Below are positions 45,181 to 54,296 of a stretch of DNA of 64,000 nucleotides, in pieces. The translations under genes were made by a program, and so were the position numbers. The stretch is from Streptococcus australis. Its GTDB lineage: Bacteria; Bacillota; Bacilli; Lactobacillales; Streptococcaceae. Positions within the stretch are counted from its first letter, which is position 1. Each line of letters begins with the position of its first letter. The notes beneath the pieces were generated by a model. It saw nothing but the letters and a program-made list of their open reading frames with translations, made no database searches and was not told the DNA's origin. The stretch covers positions 1 through 64,000 of the forward strand of contig NZ_RJPZ01000007.1 in assembly GCF_003943615.1 (NCBI RefSeq). The letters are read 5' to 3'.

Positions 45181-46230
45181 ATGAAAGCAGCAACATATGT
45201 ATCCGCAGGAAATCTTCAGTTGATCGATCAACCAAAACCAGTCATCAAGAAACCAACTGATGCTATTGTGCGTTTGGTAAAAACGACCATTTGTGGAACA
45301 GACCTCCATATTTTGGGAGGAGATGTTCCGGCTTGTAAGGAAGGGACCATCCTCGGTCACGAAGGAATCGGGATTGTCGAAGAAGTCGGCGATGCGGTCA
45401 CTAACTTTAAGGTGGGCGATAAGGTTATCATCTCTTGTGTGACAGCTTGTAACACCTGCTACTACTGTAAACGTGGTTTACCATCTCACTGTGAAGATGG
45501 GGGCTGGATTCTTGGCCACTTAATTAACGGAACTCAAGCAGAGTATGTCCATATTCCTCACGCAGACGGCAGTCTCTATCATGCACCTGCCTCTGTTGAT
45601 GACGAAGCTCTGGTTATGCTCTCAGATATTCTCCCAACTTCTTATGAAATCGGGGTGCTCCCATCTCATGTGAAACCAGGAGACAACGTTTGTATCGTTG
45701 GTGCGGGGCCAATTGGTTTAGCAGCTCTCTTAACCGTACAATTCTTCTCTCCAGCTACTATTATCATGGTAGACTTGTCAGAATCTCGTCTTGAAGCTTC
45801 TAAGAAATTTGGAGCGACTCATACCATTTGTTCAAGTGATATTGATGAAATCAAGGCCTTTATCAATGAAGTGACCGATGGTCGTGGTGTTGACATCTCT
45901 ATGGAATGTGTGGGCTATCCAGCAACCTTCGATATCTGCCAAAATATTATCTCTGTCGGTGGTCATATTGCCAACGTCGGAGTGCATGGTAAACCAGTTA
46001 GCTTCAATCTTGATGACCTTTGGATTAAGAACATCACGCTTAATACTGGTTTGGTTAATGCCAATACAACCGAAATGCTTCTTAATGTATTGAAATCTGG
46101 TAAGATTGATGCGACCAAGTTGGTAACCCACCACTTCAAACTTTCCGAAGCAGAAAAGGCATACGAAATCTTCAAACATGCTGGCGAAAACAATGCCTTG
46201 AAAGTCATTATTGATAACGACCTCAGCTAA
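45181..46230 (+). CDS. zinc-dependent alcohol dehydrogenase (MDR family)
   Basis: 349 residues. Catalytic zinc ligands in TICGTDLH and GHEGIG; four structural-zinc cysteines in CVTACNTCYYCKRGLPSHC; NAD(P) loop VGAGPIGLAA followed by VDLSESRLEAS. It belongs to the medium-chain ADHs and resembles secondary-alcohol/isopropanol types (GGDVPACKEGTILGHEG). Substrate not certain. Start ATG 45181 with AAAAAGGAG upstream; the extension from 45151 is rejected. Monocistronic, with a cre-controlled promoter and a strong terminator. Confidence 0.9.
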   Translation: MKAATYVSAGNLQLIDQPKPVIKKPTDAIVRLVKTTICGTDLHILGGDVPACKEGTILGHEGIGIVEEVGDAVTNFKVGDKVIISCVTACNTCYYCKRGLPSHCEDGGWILGHLINGTQAEYVHIPHADGSLYHAPASVDDEALVMLSDILPTSYEIGVLPSHVKPGDNVCIVGAGPIGLAALLTVQFFSPATIIMVDLSESRLEASKKFGATHTICSSDIDEIKAFINEVTDGRGVDISMECVGYPATFDICQNIISVGGHIANVGVHGKPVSFNLDDLWIKNITLNTGLVNANTTEMLLNVLKSGKIDATKLVTHHFKLSEAEKAYEIFKHAGENNALKVIIDNDLS

Positions 46231-46256
46231 GAAGGATCAATCGTTTGATGCTGAAA

Positions 46257-46296
46257 TAAAAAGGACAGGAACAGTTTCATGTTCCTGTCCTTTTTA
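46257..46296 (+). terminator. Rho-independent terminator after adh
   Basis: AAAAAGGACAGGAAC, loop, GTTCCTGTCCTTTTT: a 15-bp stem. Confidence 0.9.
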
Positions 46297-46332
46297 ACAG
46301 ATGTAGTAGTTGTTCTTGTCACATCTATTTAC

Positions 46333-46361
46333 TTGCTACTCCTAATAAAACATACTATAAT
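46333..46361 (+). promoter_or_regulatory. promoter of the small membrane protein gene
   Basis: TTGCTA (46333-46338), 17 bp, TATAAT (46356-46361). Confidence 0.7.
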
Positions 46362-46400
46362 ATGATTAGAAATATAACATAAATAGAAAGGTGTGATCTT

Positions 46401-46787
46401 ATGAAAATATTCCATTATCATCGTGAGTTCTGGTTGGACTTTCATTTCTGGCTTTTGGTCTTGCTTTTAGTGACAGTAGTTTTGTGGAAGAAACCACCGT
46501 TTTCGATTATCGATTTAGCGTACCTTTGTTTTGTAGTTATCTTGTTTATTTTGCAAGTCTTTCAACCACGTGTGCCAAAGAGGCAGTATCCAGTGGGTAG
46601 CTACCATTTCAATTGGGCCTTCTATCGTGACACCAGACTGTATATTGATCTCTTTTTATTGGCTGGTCTCTTAGAAGGTCCGTTCACTTCAACGGATATA
46701 GTTTATTGGATCTTGCTTGGGGCATTCGTCGGCTCTATTGGCTTTGTGTTTGTCGTAAAGGAAAAACCGATTCAAAAGGTGGGCTAG
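46401..46787 (+). CDS. small membrane protein of unknown function
   Basis: 128 residues with about four hydrophobic segments (roughly 14-30, 37-54, 80-95, 100-118) joined by short basic loops; Trp- and Phe-rich near the start (FHYHREFWLDFHFWL). Good promoter and SD (AAAGGTG). No family recognised. It borders the bacteriocin cluster but reads away from it, so a role in immunity is only a thought. Confidence 0.7.
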   Translation: MKIFHYHREFWLDFHFWLLVLLLVTVVLWKKPPFSIIDLAYLCFVVILFILQVFQPRVPKRQYPVGSYHFNWAFYRDTRLYIDLFLLAGLLEGPFTSTDIVYWILLGAFVGSIGFVFVVKEKPIQKVG

Positions 46788-47144
46788 TGAATTGAAAGTT
46801 CTAGAAGACATTTATTTGGGATCACTTTCCTCTTTTACTACTAATAGTCTTGCAAGCGCCTAGCACCCTGGGGAGGGTCTCCATTCCTTACCTGATTTTT
46901 TAGTCTTCTGATTGTCGGTCCAAGTTTTTGTTCCTCTACTTCCTCAGCAATAATAGCTAGCAGGGACTAATCATTTTATTGGGATCTCTTGTTGGGATAA
47001 TACGTTATACGTTCGGAATATCTAGTCCTTGGTCCAGTTGGAGTTCCTGAACTTGTCTATTGCTTTCCTAACCCGTCCTATTCTTTGCCTTGATGATGAA
47101 GAAGGAAGAGGGAGAATAGAAAAAGGTCTTGCTTCGTTCACACG
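46788..47144. other. non-coding or decayed stretch next to the bacteriocin cluster
   Basis: No convincing gene. On the + strand short hydrophobic fragments (for example GLIILLGSLVGIIRYTFGIS around 46965-47025) end at stops within a few dozen codons, which may be the remains of a membrane-protein gene. ORFs of 81-93 codons across 47022-47310 overlap a terminator and have odd composition. Confidence 0.4.
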
Positions 47145-47180
47145 AAAAAATCCTAGCTTTCTTAAAAGCTGGGATTTTTT
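47145..47180 (-). terminator. terminator of the bacteriocin operon
   Basis: AAAAAATCC.AGCTT / AAGCT.GGATTTTTT, an A/T-flanked stem able to act on both strands, 53 nt after the last minus-strand gene. Confidence 0.8.
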
Positions 47181-47232
47181 AAACTGTTTAAGAGATGTGC
47201 AAGGAAGACACCTTAAGGCTTTTTGTCCTTGC

Positions 47233-47397
47233 TTAGTGAGCCCCACGTTTGCGGGCATATTCATCAAAGGCTCCGGCGAAGGTCCCCATGATGAGAGGGG
47301 TGGCGATTAGTCCAACTGCCAGCCAGACGGATCCTCCATCCACTTGACTGAGTTCCTGCTCGGATAAGCTTTTGAAGTGTGTTTCTTCGAGTTTCAT
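47233..47397 (-). CDS. class IIb-type bacteriocin peptide (double-glycine leader), peptide 4
   Basis: 54 residues. Leader of 22 residues ends in LSEQELSQVDGG, the cleavage signal of ComA/BlpA-type peptidase-transporters. The mature part (32 residues) starts SVWLAVGLIATPLIMG, has Gly/Ala-rich spacing and a basic end (YARKRGAH). SD AAAGGAGG 5 nt before the ATG. Last gene of the cluster, 12 nt after the peptide before it, so likely the second half of a two-peptide bacteriocin. Confidence 0.8.
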   Translation of the reverse strand: MKLEETHFKSLSEQELSQVDGGSVWLAVGLIATPLIMGTFAGAFDEYARKRGAH

Positions 47398-47409
47398 GGA
47401 TCCTCCTTT

Positions 47410-47577
47410 CTAGTGCATGATGCCGTTGATGATACTACGGCCAAAATCACGTCCGGAATTGTATAAAATATTCCATGTTTGAACGATGAATTTTGCCGAG
47501 TCAAAGACGGAGGCACCTCCATCAATGGTCGCAAGTTCAGCTTCCGTTAGGCAAGTATAATGGATGCTTGTATCCAT
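47410..47577 (-). CDS. class IIb-type bacteriocin peptide, peptide 3
   Basis: 55 residues: 21-residue leader ending LTEAELATIDGG, mature part ASVFDSAKFIVQTWNILY then a Gly/Arg/Ser-rich end (SGRDFG...). SD AAGGAGG. Lies between a small membrane protein gene and peptide 4. It carries SGRDFGRS rather than a clear GxxxG motif, so pairing with peptide 4 is inferred from spacing. Confidence 0.78.
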   Translation of the reverse strand: MDTSIHYTCLTEAELATIDGGASVFDSAKFIVQTWNILYNSGRDFGRSIINGIMH

Positions 47578-47588
47578 AGCTGTCCTCC

Positions 47589-47756
47589 TTAATGTAAAAT
47601 CGTGTAGAGTAAATCAATTGCCTCGTTCAGAATGGTGAAAGTGACCATAAAGGCAATAGCAAATTTAGGAAGGTACCCTTCTACCTGTTTGGGTGCTTTT
47701 TTATCAAGAATGCAGTACCCTGTCAAAAGGATGAGGGTGATAAATACCAGGCTCAT
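47589..47756 (-). CDS. small membrane protein, putative bacteriocin immunity
   Basis: 55 residues, two hydrophobic segments (about 2-17 and 32-53) separated by DKKAPKQVEG. No double-glycine leader. SD AAAGGAGG. It sits directly before peptide 3. Small two-span proteins beside such peptides often give self-immunity; the role is inferred from position and shape. Confidence 0.7.
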   Translation of the reverse strand: MSLVFITLILLTGYCILDKKAPKQVEGYLPKFAIAFMVTFTILNEAIDLLYTILH

Positions 47757-47768
47757 AAGTCTCCTCCT

Positions 47769-47936
47769 TTACCATTTTCGTGTCATATTTCGATGAAAGG
47801 CATCAATCAGTTTAGTCGTCCCGATATAAGCAGTAGAAAAACCGTAGCCAAAAACTAACAGAAAAGGGAGTCCTCCACCGTTAATATCACTTAATTCTTC
47901 ATGCGTGAGATCTTTAAATTGTACTTGGTTGCTCAT
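47769..47936 (-). CDS. class IIb-type bacteriocin peptide, peptide 2
   Basis: 55 residues: 21-residue leader ending LTHEELSDINGG; mature part starts GLPFLLVFGYGFSTAYIG and ends basic (FHRNMTRKW). SD AAGGAGAG. It follows peptide 1 by 21 nt, the usual spacing of two-peptide bacteriocin pairs. Confidence 0.8.
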   Translation of the reverse strand: MSNQVQFKDLTHEELSDINGGGLPFLLVFGYGFSTAYIGTTKLIDAFHRNMTRKW

Positions 47937-47957
47937 TGATTCTCTCCTTCAAAATAA

Positions 47958-48131
47958 TTATTTAAACGCTCCCCAAATGGCAGTTCCAATAGCTGTTACA
48001 CCACCAGCGATAGAGCCAGATATGTAGGGATGAGCAGCGATCCAAGCAATAAATGGGATAGCTCCCCCATCGACTTGAGCCAATTCTGCTTCTGTTAAGG
48101 GTGTGAATTTTTGTGTTAATTTTGTTGTCAT
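47958..48131 (-). CDS. class IIb-type bacteriocin peptide, peptide 1
   Basis: 57 residues: 23-residue leader ending LTEAELAQVDGG; mature part starts AIPFIAWIAAHPYISG and continues Gly/Ala-rich with GxxxG-like spacing (SGSIAGGVTAIG), the motif by which class IIb partners pack in the target membrane. SD GAGGAC. It begins right after the stop of the preceding small membrane gene (TAAATG). Confidence 0.82.
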   Translation of the reverse strand: MTTKLTQKFTPLTEAELAQVDGGAIPFIAWIAAHPYISGSIAGGVTAIGTAIWGAFK

Positions 48132-48302
48132 TTAGTTGTCCTCTTTCTTTCTTGATTGTTGCCATCTAGCATCAACTGCTAGATAGATTGTAGCCACAAT
48201 GGCTAAATTCATTTTTGGTTGAAATGCAATCAGATGTGCATCATGTAAAACTGTTAATGCGATGATGATTGCAAAAATCATAGTGTGGATAGGCCATCTC
48301 AT
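48132..48302 (-). CDS. small membrane protein, putative bacteriocin immunity
   Basis: 56 residues with two hydrophobic segments (about 5-27 and 31-43) and a highly charged end (RWQQSRKKEDN). SD TAGGAG. First gene of the minus-strand cluster; its stop touches the ATG of peptide 1. Immunity role inferred. Upstream (48303-48498) I see no clear BlpR/ComE direct repeat; a weak TTGGAA-17-TATTCA on the minus strand could be its promoter. Confidence 0.68.
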   Translation of the reverse strand: MRWPIHTMIFAIIIALTVLHDAHLIAFQPKMNLAIVATIYLAVDARWQQSRKKEDN

Positions 48303-48498
48303 ATCTTAATACTCCTAATTTTTGTTGAATAGCAAAGCTAGGATAATTTTCCAATAGAGCTAGCTTGTATGTGGTTGACTTTTGTTCATTTTGTATCAGC
48401 TGAGCTGATTAGATGAAGCAAGGATAAGGTTAAATAACCAATGCAGTGTTTAGCTTGCGTTTCAAGTTTTTGCTTAAAATAAAATCAATGAAAGCAAG

Positions 48499-48687
48499 AT
48501 GAATAAAACAAAAGCTCTGGTATTTTTTTTCATATTAGGTATTCCCTTTCCTTATTTATTTGCGGAAGAAGTAATACAAAAACCATGGGATGATAATGGG
48601 AGTATAGTACATCTGTGGTCCTCCTTTCTTTTGTTTGGTCACTTATACTATTCGTATAAAAATCTGGAAATGAAAAAAATTTGTTAA
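48499..48687 (+). CDS. possible small membrane protein
   Basis: 62 codons. N-terminal hydrophobic segment (ALVFFFILGIPFPYLF) and a second weaker one (IVHLWSSFLLFGHLYY). No good SD or promoter. It diverges from the bacteriocin cluster and could be an accessory or immunity gene, or chance. Confidence 0.35.
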   Translation: MNKTKALVFFFILGIPFPYLFAEEVIQKPWDDNGSIVHLWSSFLLFGHLYYSYKNLEMKKIC

Positions 48688-48710
48688 AAAGTTTTAGAAT
48701 GCCCGGAGTT

Positions 48711-48758
48711 CTGAAACTAGTTTCAGAGGAAAGGAATAATAGTTTAAAATATGAAACT
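48711..48758. promoter_or_regulatory. candidate operators of the nan regulator
   Basis: CTGAAACTAGTTTCAG (48711-48726) is a perfect palindrome, and AGTTT-AAAATAT-GAAACT (48741-48758) repeats the GAAACT/AGTTTC half-sites. Both lie 24-71 bp upstream of the nanE -35, where an activator would bind. RpiR-family proteins bind such palindromes; linking it to the regulator at 56379 is inference. Confidence 0.6.
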
Positions 48759-48781
48759 ATAATCAATTTGGTTGGCTAATA

Positions 48782-48810
48782 TTGTAAGCGCTTTAAAAAT
48801 ACTATATAAT
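48782..48810 (+). promoter_or_regulatory. nanE-sat operon promoter with cre over the -35
   Basis: -35 TTGTAA (48782-48787), 17 bp, -10 TATAAT (48805-48810). TTGTAAGCGCTTTAA matches cre except for A in place of the late C. Same design as the adh promoter at 45091. Confidence 0.78.
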
Positions 48811-48859
48811 AATTTTACAAGTACTCGAGTTGTCGTAATAAACAAAGGAGATGGAATGT

Positions 48860-49558
48860 ATGTCCAAGATCACGAAAGAAGAATTAATTCAACAGATCAA
48901 AGACGGCATTATCGTTTCTTGTCAGGCGCTTCCTCATGAACCTCTCTACACAGAGGCTGGTGGAGTGATTCCTCTCTTAGCTAAAGCAGCTGAGCAAGGA
49001 GGGGCGGTTGGAATCCGAGCTAATAGCGTTCGCGATATCAAAGAAATCAAGGAAGTAACAAAGCTTCCGATTATCGGGATTATCAAACGAGATTATCCTC
49101 CTGAAGAACCATTCATTACTGCTACGATGAAAGAAGTAGATGAATTGGCTGTATTAGATATCGCAGTGATTGCATTGGATTGTACCAAACGTCCGCGTCA
49201 TGACGGTCTATCGATTGTCGACTTTATCCACCAAGTGAAGGATAAATATCCTGATCAACTCTTGATGGCAGATATCAGCACCTTTGAAGAAGGCTTAACA
49301 GCTGTCGAAGCAGGGGTTGATTTTGTCGGAACGACCTTATCTGGTTACACAGATTATAGTCCGAAAATAGACGGACCTGACATTGACTTGATTCGTCAAC
49401 TCTGCCAAGCGGGTGTCGATGTGATTGCTGAAGGTAAGATCCACTATCCTGCCCAAGCCAAAGAAATTCACGACCTGGGGGTCAGAGGGGTTGTGGTAGG
49501 GGGAGCTATTACGCGACCTAAAGAAATTACAGAACGCTTCGTCGCAGCTTTAAAATAG
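48860..49558 (+). CDS. nanE: N-acetylmannosamine-6-phosphate 2-epimerase
   Basis: 232 residues, TIM barrel. Converts ManNAc-6-P to GlcNAc-6-P in sialic acid breakdown. Motifs: [30 protein letters not shown] with the catalytic Lys, [18 protein letters not shown] and [14 protein letters not shown] 48860 (MSKIT) is preferred because the in-frame ATG at 48851 overlaps the SD AAAGGAGATGG. First gene of the sialic acid operon. Confidence 0.95.
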   Translation: MSKITKEELIQQIKDGIIVSCQALPHEPLYTEAGGVIPLLAKAAEQGGAVGIRANSVRDIKEIKEVTKLPIIGIIKRDYPPEEPFITATMKEVDELAVLDIAVIALDCTKRPRHDGLSIVDFIHQVKDKYPDQLLMADISTFEEGLTAVEAGVDFVGTTLSGYTDYSPKIDGPDIDLIRQLCQAGVDVIAEGKIHYPAQAKEIHDLGVRGVVVGGAITRPKEITERFVAALK

Positions 49559-49623
49559 AAAAAATAACAGTAAAAAGAGACAAGGAGGAAGCCAGGAAGA
49601 GAAAAGTCATCCAGTAGAAATGA

Positions 49624-51018
<1,395 letters not shown>

Positions 51019-51066
51019 ATCATCTATGAAATTAAAATGATCCTTTCATAGAAATAAGAAAGCATA

Positions 51067-51181
51067 GGCCCCTCGATTTCTTATCTCCATGTGTAGATTG
51101 AAAGAGGGGCCCTTGTGTTTTCATTCTCCCTATTGATTCTTTATTTGAAGCAACATGGAATTGCTTCAAATAAAGAATCAA
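51067..51181 (+). other. two strong hairpins between satA and satB
   Basis: GGCCCCTC (51067-51074) pairs with GAGGGGCC (51104-51111). Then a perfect 21-bp inverted repeat pairs 51133-51153 with 51161-51181 around a 7-nt loop. No T run follows the second, so it is not a standard terminator. Probably protects the satA message 3' end and lowers permease expression. Confidence 0.8.
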
Positions 51182-51221
51182 GTAATCAAAATAGAAAAAG
51201 AACATCAGGAGGTGCCTTATT

Positions 51222-52109
51222 GTGAAGGTAAACAAAATCCGAATGAGGGAGACGCTGGTTTCCTACGCATTCTTAGCACCCATTTTAATCTTCTTTATTG
51301 TCTTTGTATTAGCACCAATGATTATGGGGTTTGTCACTAGTTTCTTCAACTACTCTATGACCTCCTTCAAATTTGTTGGTTTTGAAAATTATTCCCGCAT
51401 GTTTGCGGATAAAGTCTTTATCAAGTCCTTGATCAATACCGTTATCATCGTTATTGGATCCGTTCCAATCGTAGTATTGTTCTCCTTGTTTGTGGCTTCT
51501 CAGACCTATCATCAAAATGCTATTGCGCGTTCCTTCTACCGTTTCGTCTTCTTCCTTCCTGTTGTTACAGGGAGTGTGGCCGTTACAGTGGTATGGAAAT
51601 GGATCTATGATCCACTATCTGGTATTTTGAACTTTGTATTGAAATCTGGACATGTCATCAACCAAAATATTTCTTGGTTGGGAGATAAGAACTGGGCTTT
51701 GATGGCTATTATTGTTATCTTGTTAACCACCTCTGTTGGTCAACCCATCATCCTCTACATCGCAGCTATGGGGAATATTGATAATTCTCTCGTAGAAGCG
51801 GCGCGTGTCGATGGTGCGACAGAACTTCAAGTTTTCTGGAAGATCAAATGGCCAAGTTTGTTGCCAACAACCTTGTATATTGCGATCATTACGACCATTA
51901 ACTCTTTCCAATGTTTCGCCTTGATCCAATTGTTGACATCCGGTGGTCCTAATTACTCAACAAGTACCCTTATGTACTACTTATATGAAAAAGCCTTTAA
52001 ACTCTCTGAATACGGCTATGCTAACACCATGGGTGTCTTCCTTGCGGTGATGATTGCCATTATTAGTTTTGCGCAATTCAAGATCCTCGGAAACGACGTA
52101 GAATACTAA
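51222..52109 (+). CDS. satB: sialic acid ABC transporter permease
   Basis: 295 residues, six membrane segments. The EAA loop EAARVDGATELQVFWKIKWP, which docks the ATPase, is at about 190-209. MalF-type sugar permease. Start is GTG 51222 with SD AGGAGGT 7 nt upstream. Partner permease follows after 15 nt. Confidence 0.9.
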   Translation: MKVNKIRMRETLVSYAFLAPILIFFIVFVLAPMIMGFVTSFFNYSMTSFKFVGFENYSRMFADKVFIKSLINTVIIVIGSVPIVVLFSLFVASQTYHQNAIARSFYRFVFFLPVVTGSVAVTVVWKWIYDPLSGILNFVLKSGHVINQNISWLGDKNWALMAIIVILLTTSVGQPIILYIAAMGNIDNSLVEAARVDGATELQVFWKIKWPSLLPTTLYIAIITTINSFQCFALIQLLTSGGPNYSTSTLMYYLYEKAFKLSEYGYANTMGVFLAVMIAIISFAQFKILGNDVEY

Positions 52110-52124
52110 AGAAAGGAGCCTCAG

Positions 52125-52964
52125 ATGAAATCAACACAAAAGAAACCCATCACTGCCTTTACAGTGATTTCCACCATCGTTTTGCTCCTTTTGACAGTCT
52201 TGTTCATTTTCCCATTTTATTGGATTTTGACGGGGGCCTTTAAGTCTCAACCAGATACCATTATGATCCCACCTCAATGGTGGCCAAAGACACCAACCAT
52301 GGAAAACTTCCAACAGTTAATGGTACAAAACCCAGCCCTACAATGGTTGTGGAACAGTGTCTTCATTTCCCTTGCTACCATGCTCTTAGTGTGTATGACC
52401 TCTTCTTTAGCGGGTTATGTCTTAGCTAAGAAACGTTTCTATGGACAGCGAATTCTCTTTGCCATCTTTATCGCAGCCATGGCCCTTCCGAAGCAAGTTG
52501 TCTTGGTTCCATTGGTACGGATTATCAACTTTATGGGAATCCACGATACCCTAGCAGCGGTTATCTTGCCATTGGTTGGATGGCCATTCGGGGTCTTCTT
52601 GATGAAGCAGTTTAGTGAAAACATCCCAACAGAACTCTTAGAATCTGCTAAGATCGATGGTTGTGGAGAGTTACGGACTTTCTGGAGCGTTGCCTTCCCA
52701 ATTGTCAAGCCGGGATTTGCAGCTCTTGCCATCTTCACCTTCATCAACACTTGGAACGACTACTTTATGCAATTGGTTATGTTGACCTCTCGTCAAAACT
52801 TGACCATTTCCTTAGGGGTTGCGACCATGCAGGCTGAAATGGCTACTAACTATGGCTTGATTATGGCTGGTGCAGCCCTAGCAGCGGTGCCAATCGTTAC
52901 GGTCTTCCTCGTTTTCCAAAAATCCTTCACCCAAGGGATTACTATGGGAGCGGTCAAAGGATAA
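52125..52964 (+). CDS. satC: sialic acid ABC transporter permease
   Basis: 279 residues, MalG-type permease with six membrane segments; EAA-like loop ESAKIDGCGELRTFWSVAFP. SD AAAGGAG. With SatB it forms the channel. Confidence 0.9.
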   Translation: MKSTQKKPITAFTVISTIVLLLLTVLFIFPFYWILTGAFKSQPDTIMIPPQWWPKTPTMENFQQLMVQNPALQWLWNSVFISLATMLLVCMTSSLAGYVLAKKRFYGQRILFAIFIAAMALPKQVVLVPLVRIINFMGIHDTLAAVILPLVGWPFGVFLMKQFSENIPTELLESAKIDGCGELRTFWSVAFPIVKPGFAALAIFTFINTWNDYFMQLVMLTSRQNLTISLGVATMQAEMATNYGLIMAGAALAAVPIVTVFLVFQKSFTQGITMGAVKG

Positions 52965-53017
52965 GTTGTCCGTTTGGACAAACGATAGTTGTGTACAGAT
53001 ACTTTTTTCTAGGCTGA

Positions 53018-53049
53018 GAGGTGTAGGGCTCTTGCGAGCTCCACACCTC
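53018..53049 (+). other. intergenic hairpin after satC
   Basis: GAGGTGTAGGGCTC, TTGC, GAGCTCCACACCTC: a 13-bp stem (one mismatch) without T run, in the 164-bp gap before the nanQ-like gene. A second small hairpin TTGTCC-GTTT-GGACAA lies at about 52966-52981. Likely RNA processing or stability signals inside the operon. Confidence 0.65.
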
Positions 53050-53128
53050 ATCGGTGCCTTAGAAGGGGCTGGGGAAGAAACTGCTTGTTTTCTTTTCTCG
53101 TCTTAAGAAGTGTCGAAAGGATGAGTGT

Positions 53129-53581
53129 ATGATATTTGATGATTTAAAAAACATCACCTTTTACAAGGGAATCCACCCCAATCTAGATCAGGCCATTGAT
53201 TTTCTCTATGAGCATCGGAAGGATTCTTTTGAATTGGGAAGATACGATATTGATGGGGATAAGGTTTTTCTTCTTGTTCAAGAAAACACCCTCAATAAAG
53301 AAGAAAGCGACCGCTTTGAGCATCACAAAAAATATGCCGATTTGCATCTATTGGTAGAAGGTCATGAGTTTTCGAGTTATGGATCTCGTGTGACAGGTGA
53401 GGCTATCGCATTTGATGAAGCATCTGACATCGGTTTTGTCCATTGTCAGGAGTCTTATCCGCTGCATCTGGGTTATCATAATTTTGCGATTTTCTTCCCA
53501 GGAGAACCTCACCAGCCAAATGGTTATGCAGGTCAAGAAGATAAGGTTCGAAAACAGTTAGTGAAGATTTTAATCGATTAA
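53129..53581 (+). CDS. nanQ: YhcH/YjgK/YiaL-family protein, NanQ-like
   Basis: 150 residues, cupin-like. Conserved ENTLNKEESDRFEHHKKYAD, HLLVEG and FFPGEPHQPN segments contain the His/Glu/Asp residues that bind metal. NanQ of E. coli speeds anomer exchange of sialic acids; the place in a nan operon supports that role. SD AAAGGATGAG. Confidence 0.82.
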   Translation: MIFDDLKNITFYKGIHPNLDQAIDFLYEHRKDSFELGRYDIDGDKVFLLVQENTLNKEESDRFEHHKKYADLHLLVEGHEFSSYGSRVTGEAIAFDEASDIGFVHCQESYPLHLGYHNFAIFFPGEPHQPNGYAGQEDKVRKQLVKILID

Positions 53582-53602
53582 GAGAGTCAGAAAGGAGACG
53601 GT

Positions 53603-54250
53603 ATGTCACAAAGAGAAACAGGATTGATCAAAACAGTTTTTAATACAGACAATCTGGTGATGCGAATCAGCGAGAAAATAGCGGACTTAGTCACAGTCAA
53701 TCTTCTTTTTGTGCTGAGCTGTCTACCGATTGTCACCATCGGAATCGCGAAGATTAGTTTGTATCAAACGGTTTTTGCGATCAAACACCAGCGTCGCCTA
53801 CCAGTCATTCGAACCTACATCAGCGCCTTTCGCGAAAATTGGAAGTTGGGTCTTCAGCTCGGAGGGATTGAGTTGCTCGTTTCAGGGGTCTGTCTCTTTG
53901 ACTTGTTGCTCTTTTGGAACCAGACAGCTTTGCCGATGCAGGTGTTAAAAGCTGTGTGTCTAGGGCTCTTCATCTTCCTCCTTCTGGTTATGCTAGCGGC
54001 CTATCCAATTGCGGCGCGTTACCGCTTGACTTGGGTAGAGTGTCTTCAAAAAGCTCTGATTGTAACCGGTTTGTATTTCCCATGGTTTTTCGTTATGGGG
54101 ACTTTCTTGTTGCTGGTAGCTATGGTTTTTGTGACTTCTGTCTTAAGCTTTCTACTAGGGCTCATGGTCTTCTTCTTGATTGGTTTTTCTAGCCTGACCT
54201 TCCTACAGGTTGGATTGATGGAAAAGATATTTGCTCGTTTTAAAGAATAA
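53603..54250 (+). CDS. DUF624 (YesL-like) membrane protein
   Basis: 215 residues, about five membrane segments; NLVMRISEKIADLVTVNLLF and CLPIVTIGIAKISLYQ are typical of the DUF624/YesL family found beside sugar ABC transporters. Function unknown; perhaps assists the transporter. SD AAAGGAGACGG; 21 nt after nanQ. Confidence 0.85.
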   Translation: MSQRETGLIKTVFNTDNLVMRISEKIADLVTVNLLFVLSCLPIVTIGIAKISLYQTVFAIKHQRRLPVIRTYISAFRENWKLGLQLGGIELLVSGVCLFDLLLFWNQTALPMQVLKAVCLGLFIFLLLVMLAAYPIAARYRLTWVECLQKALIVTGLYFPWFFVMGTFLLLVAMVFVTSVLSFLLGLMVFFLIGFSSLTFLQVGLMEKIFARFKE

Positions 54251-54296
54251 AAAAGAAAAATTAGGATTTAGTAAACACTCGTGAAAGGAAAAAAGA

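Noticed and set aside
47022-47310. 81- and 93-codon ORFs on the two strands beside the bacteriocin operon
   Set aside because: Both run through the terminator hairpin and into the peptide gene region, lack an SD and show biased, low-complexity composition.
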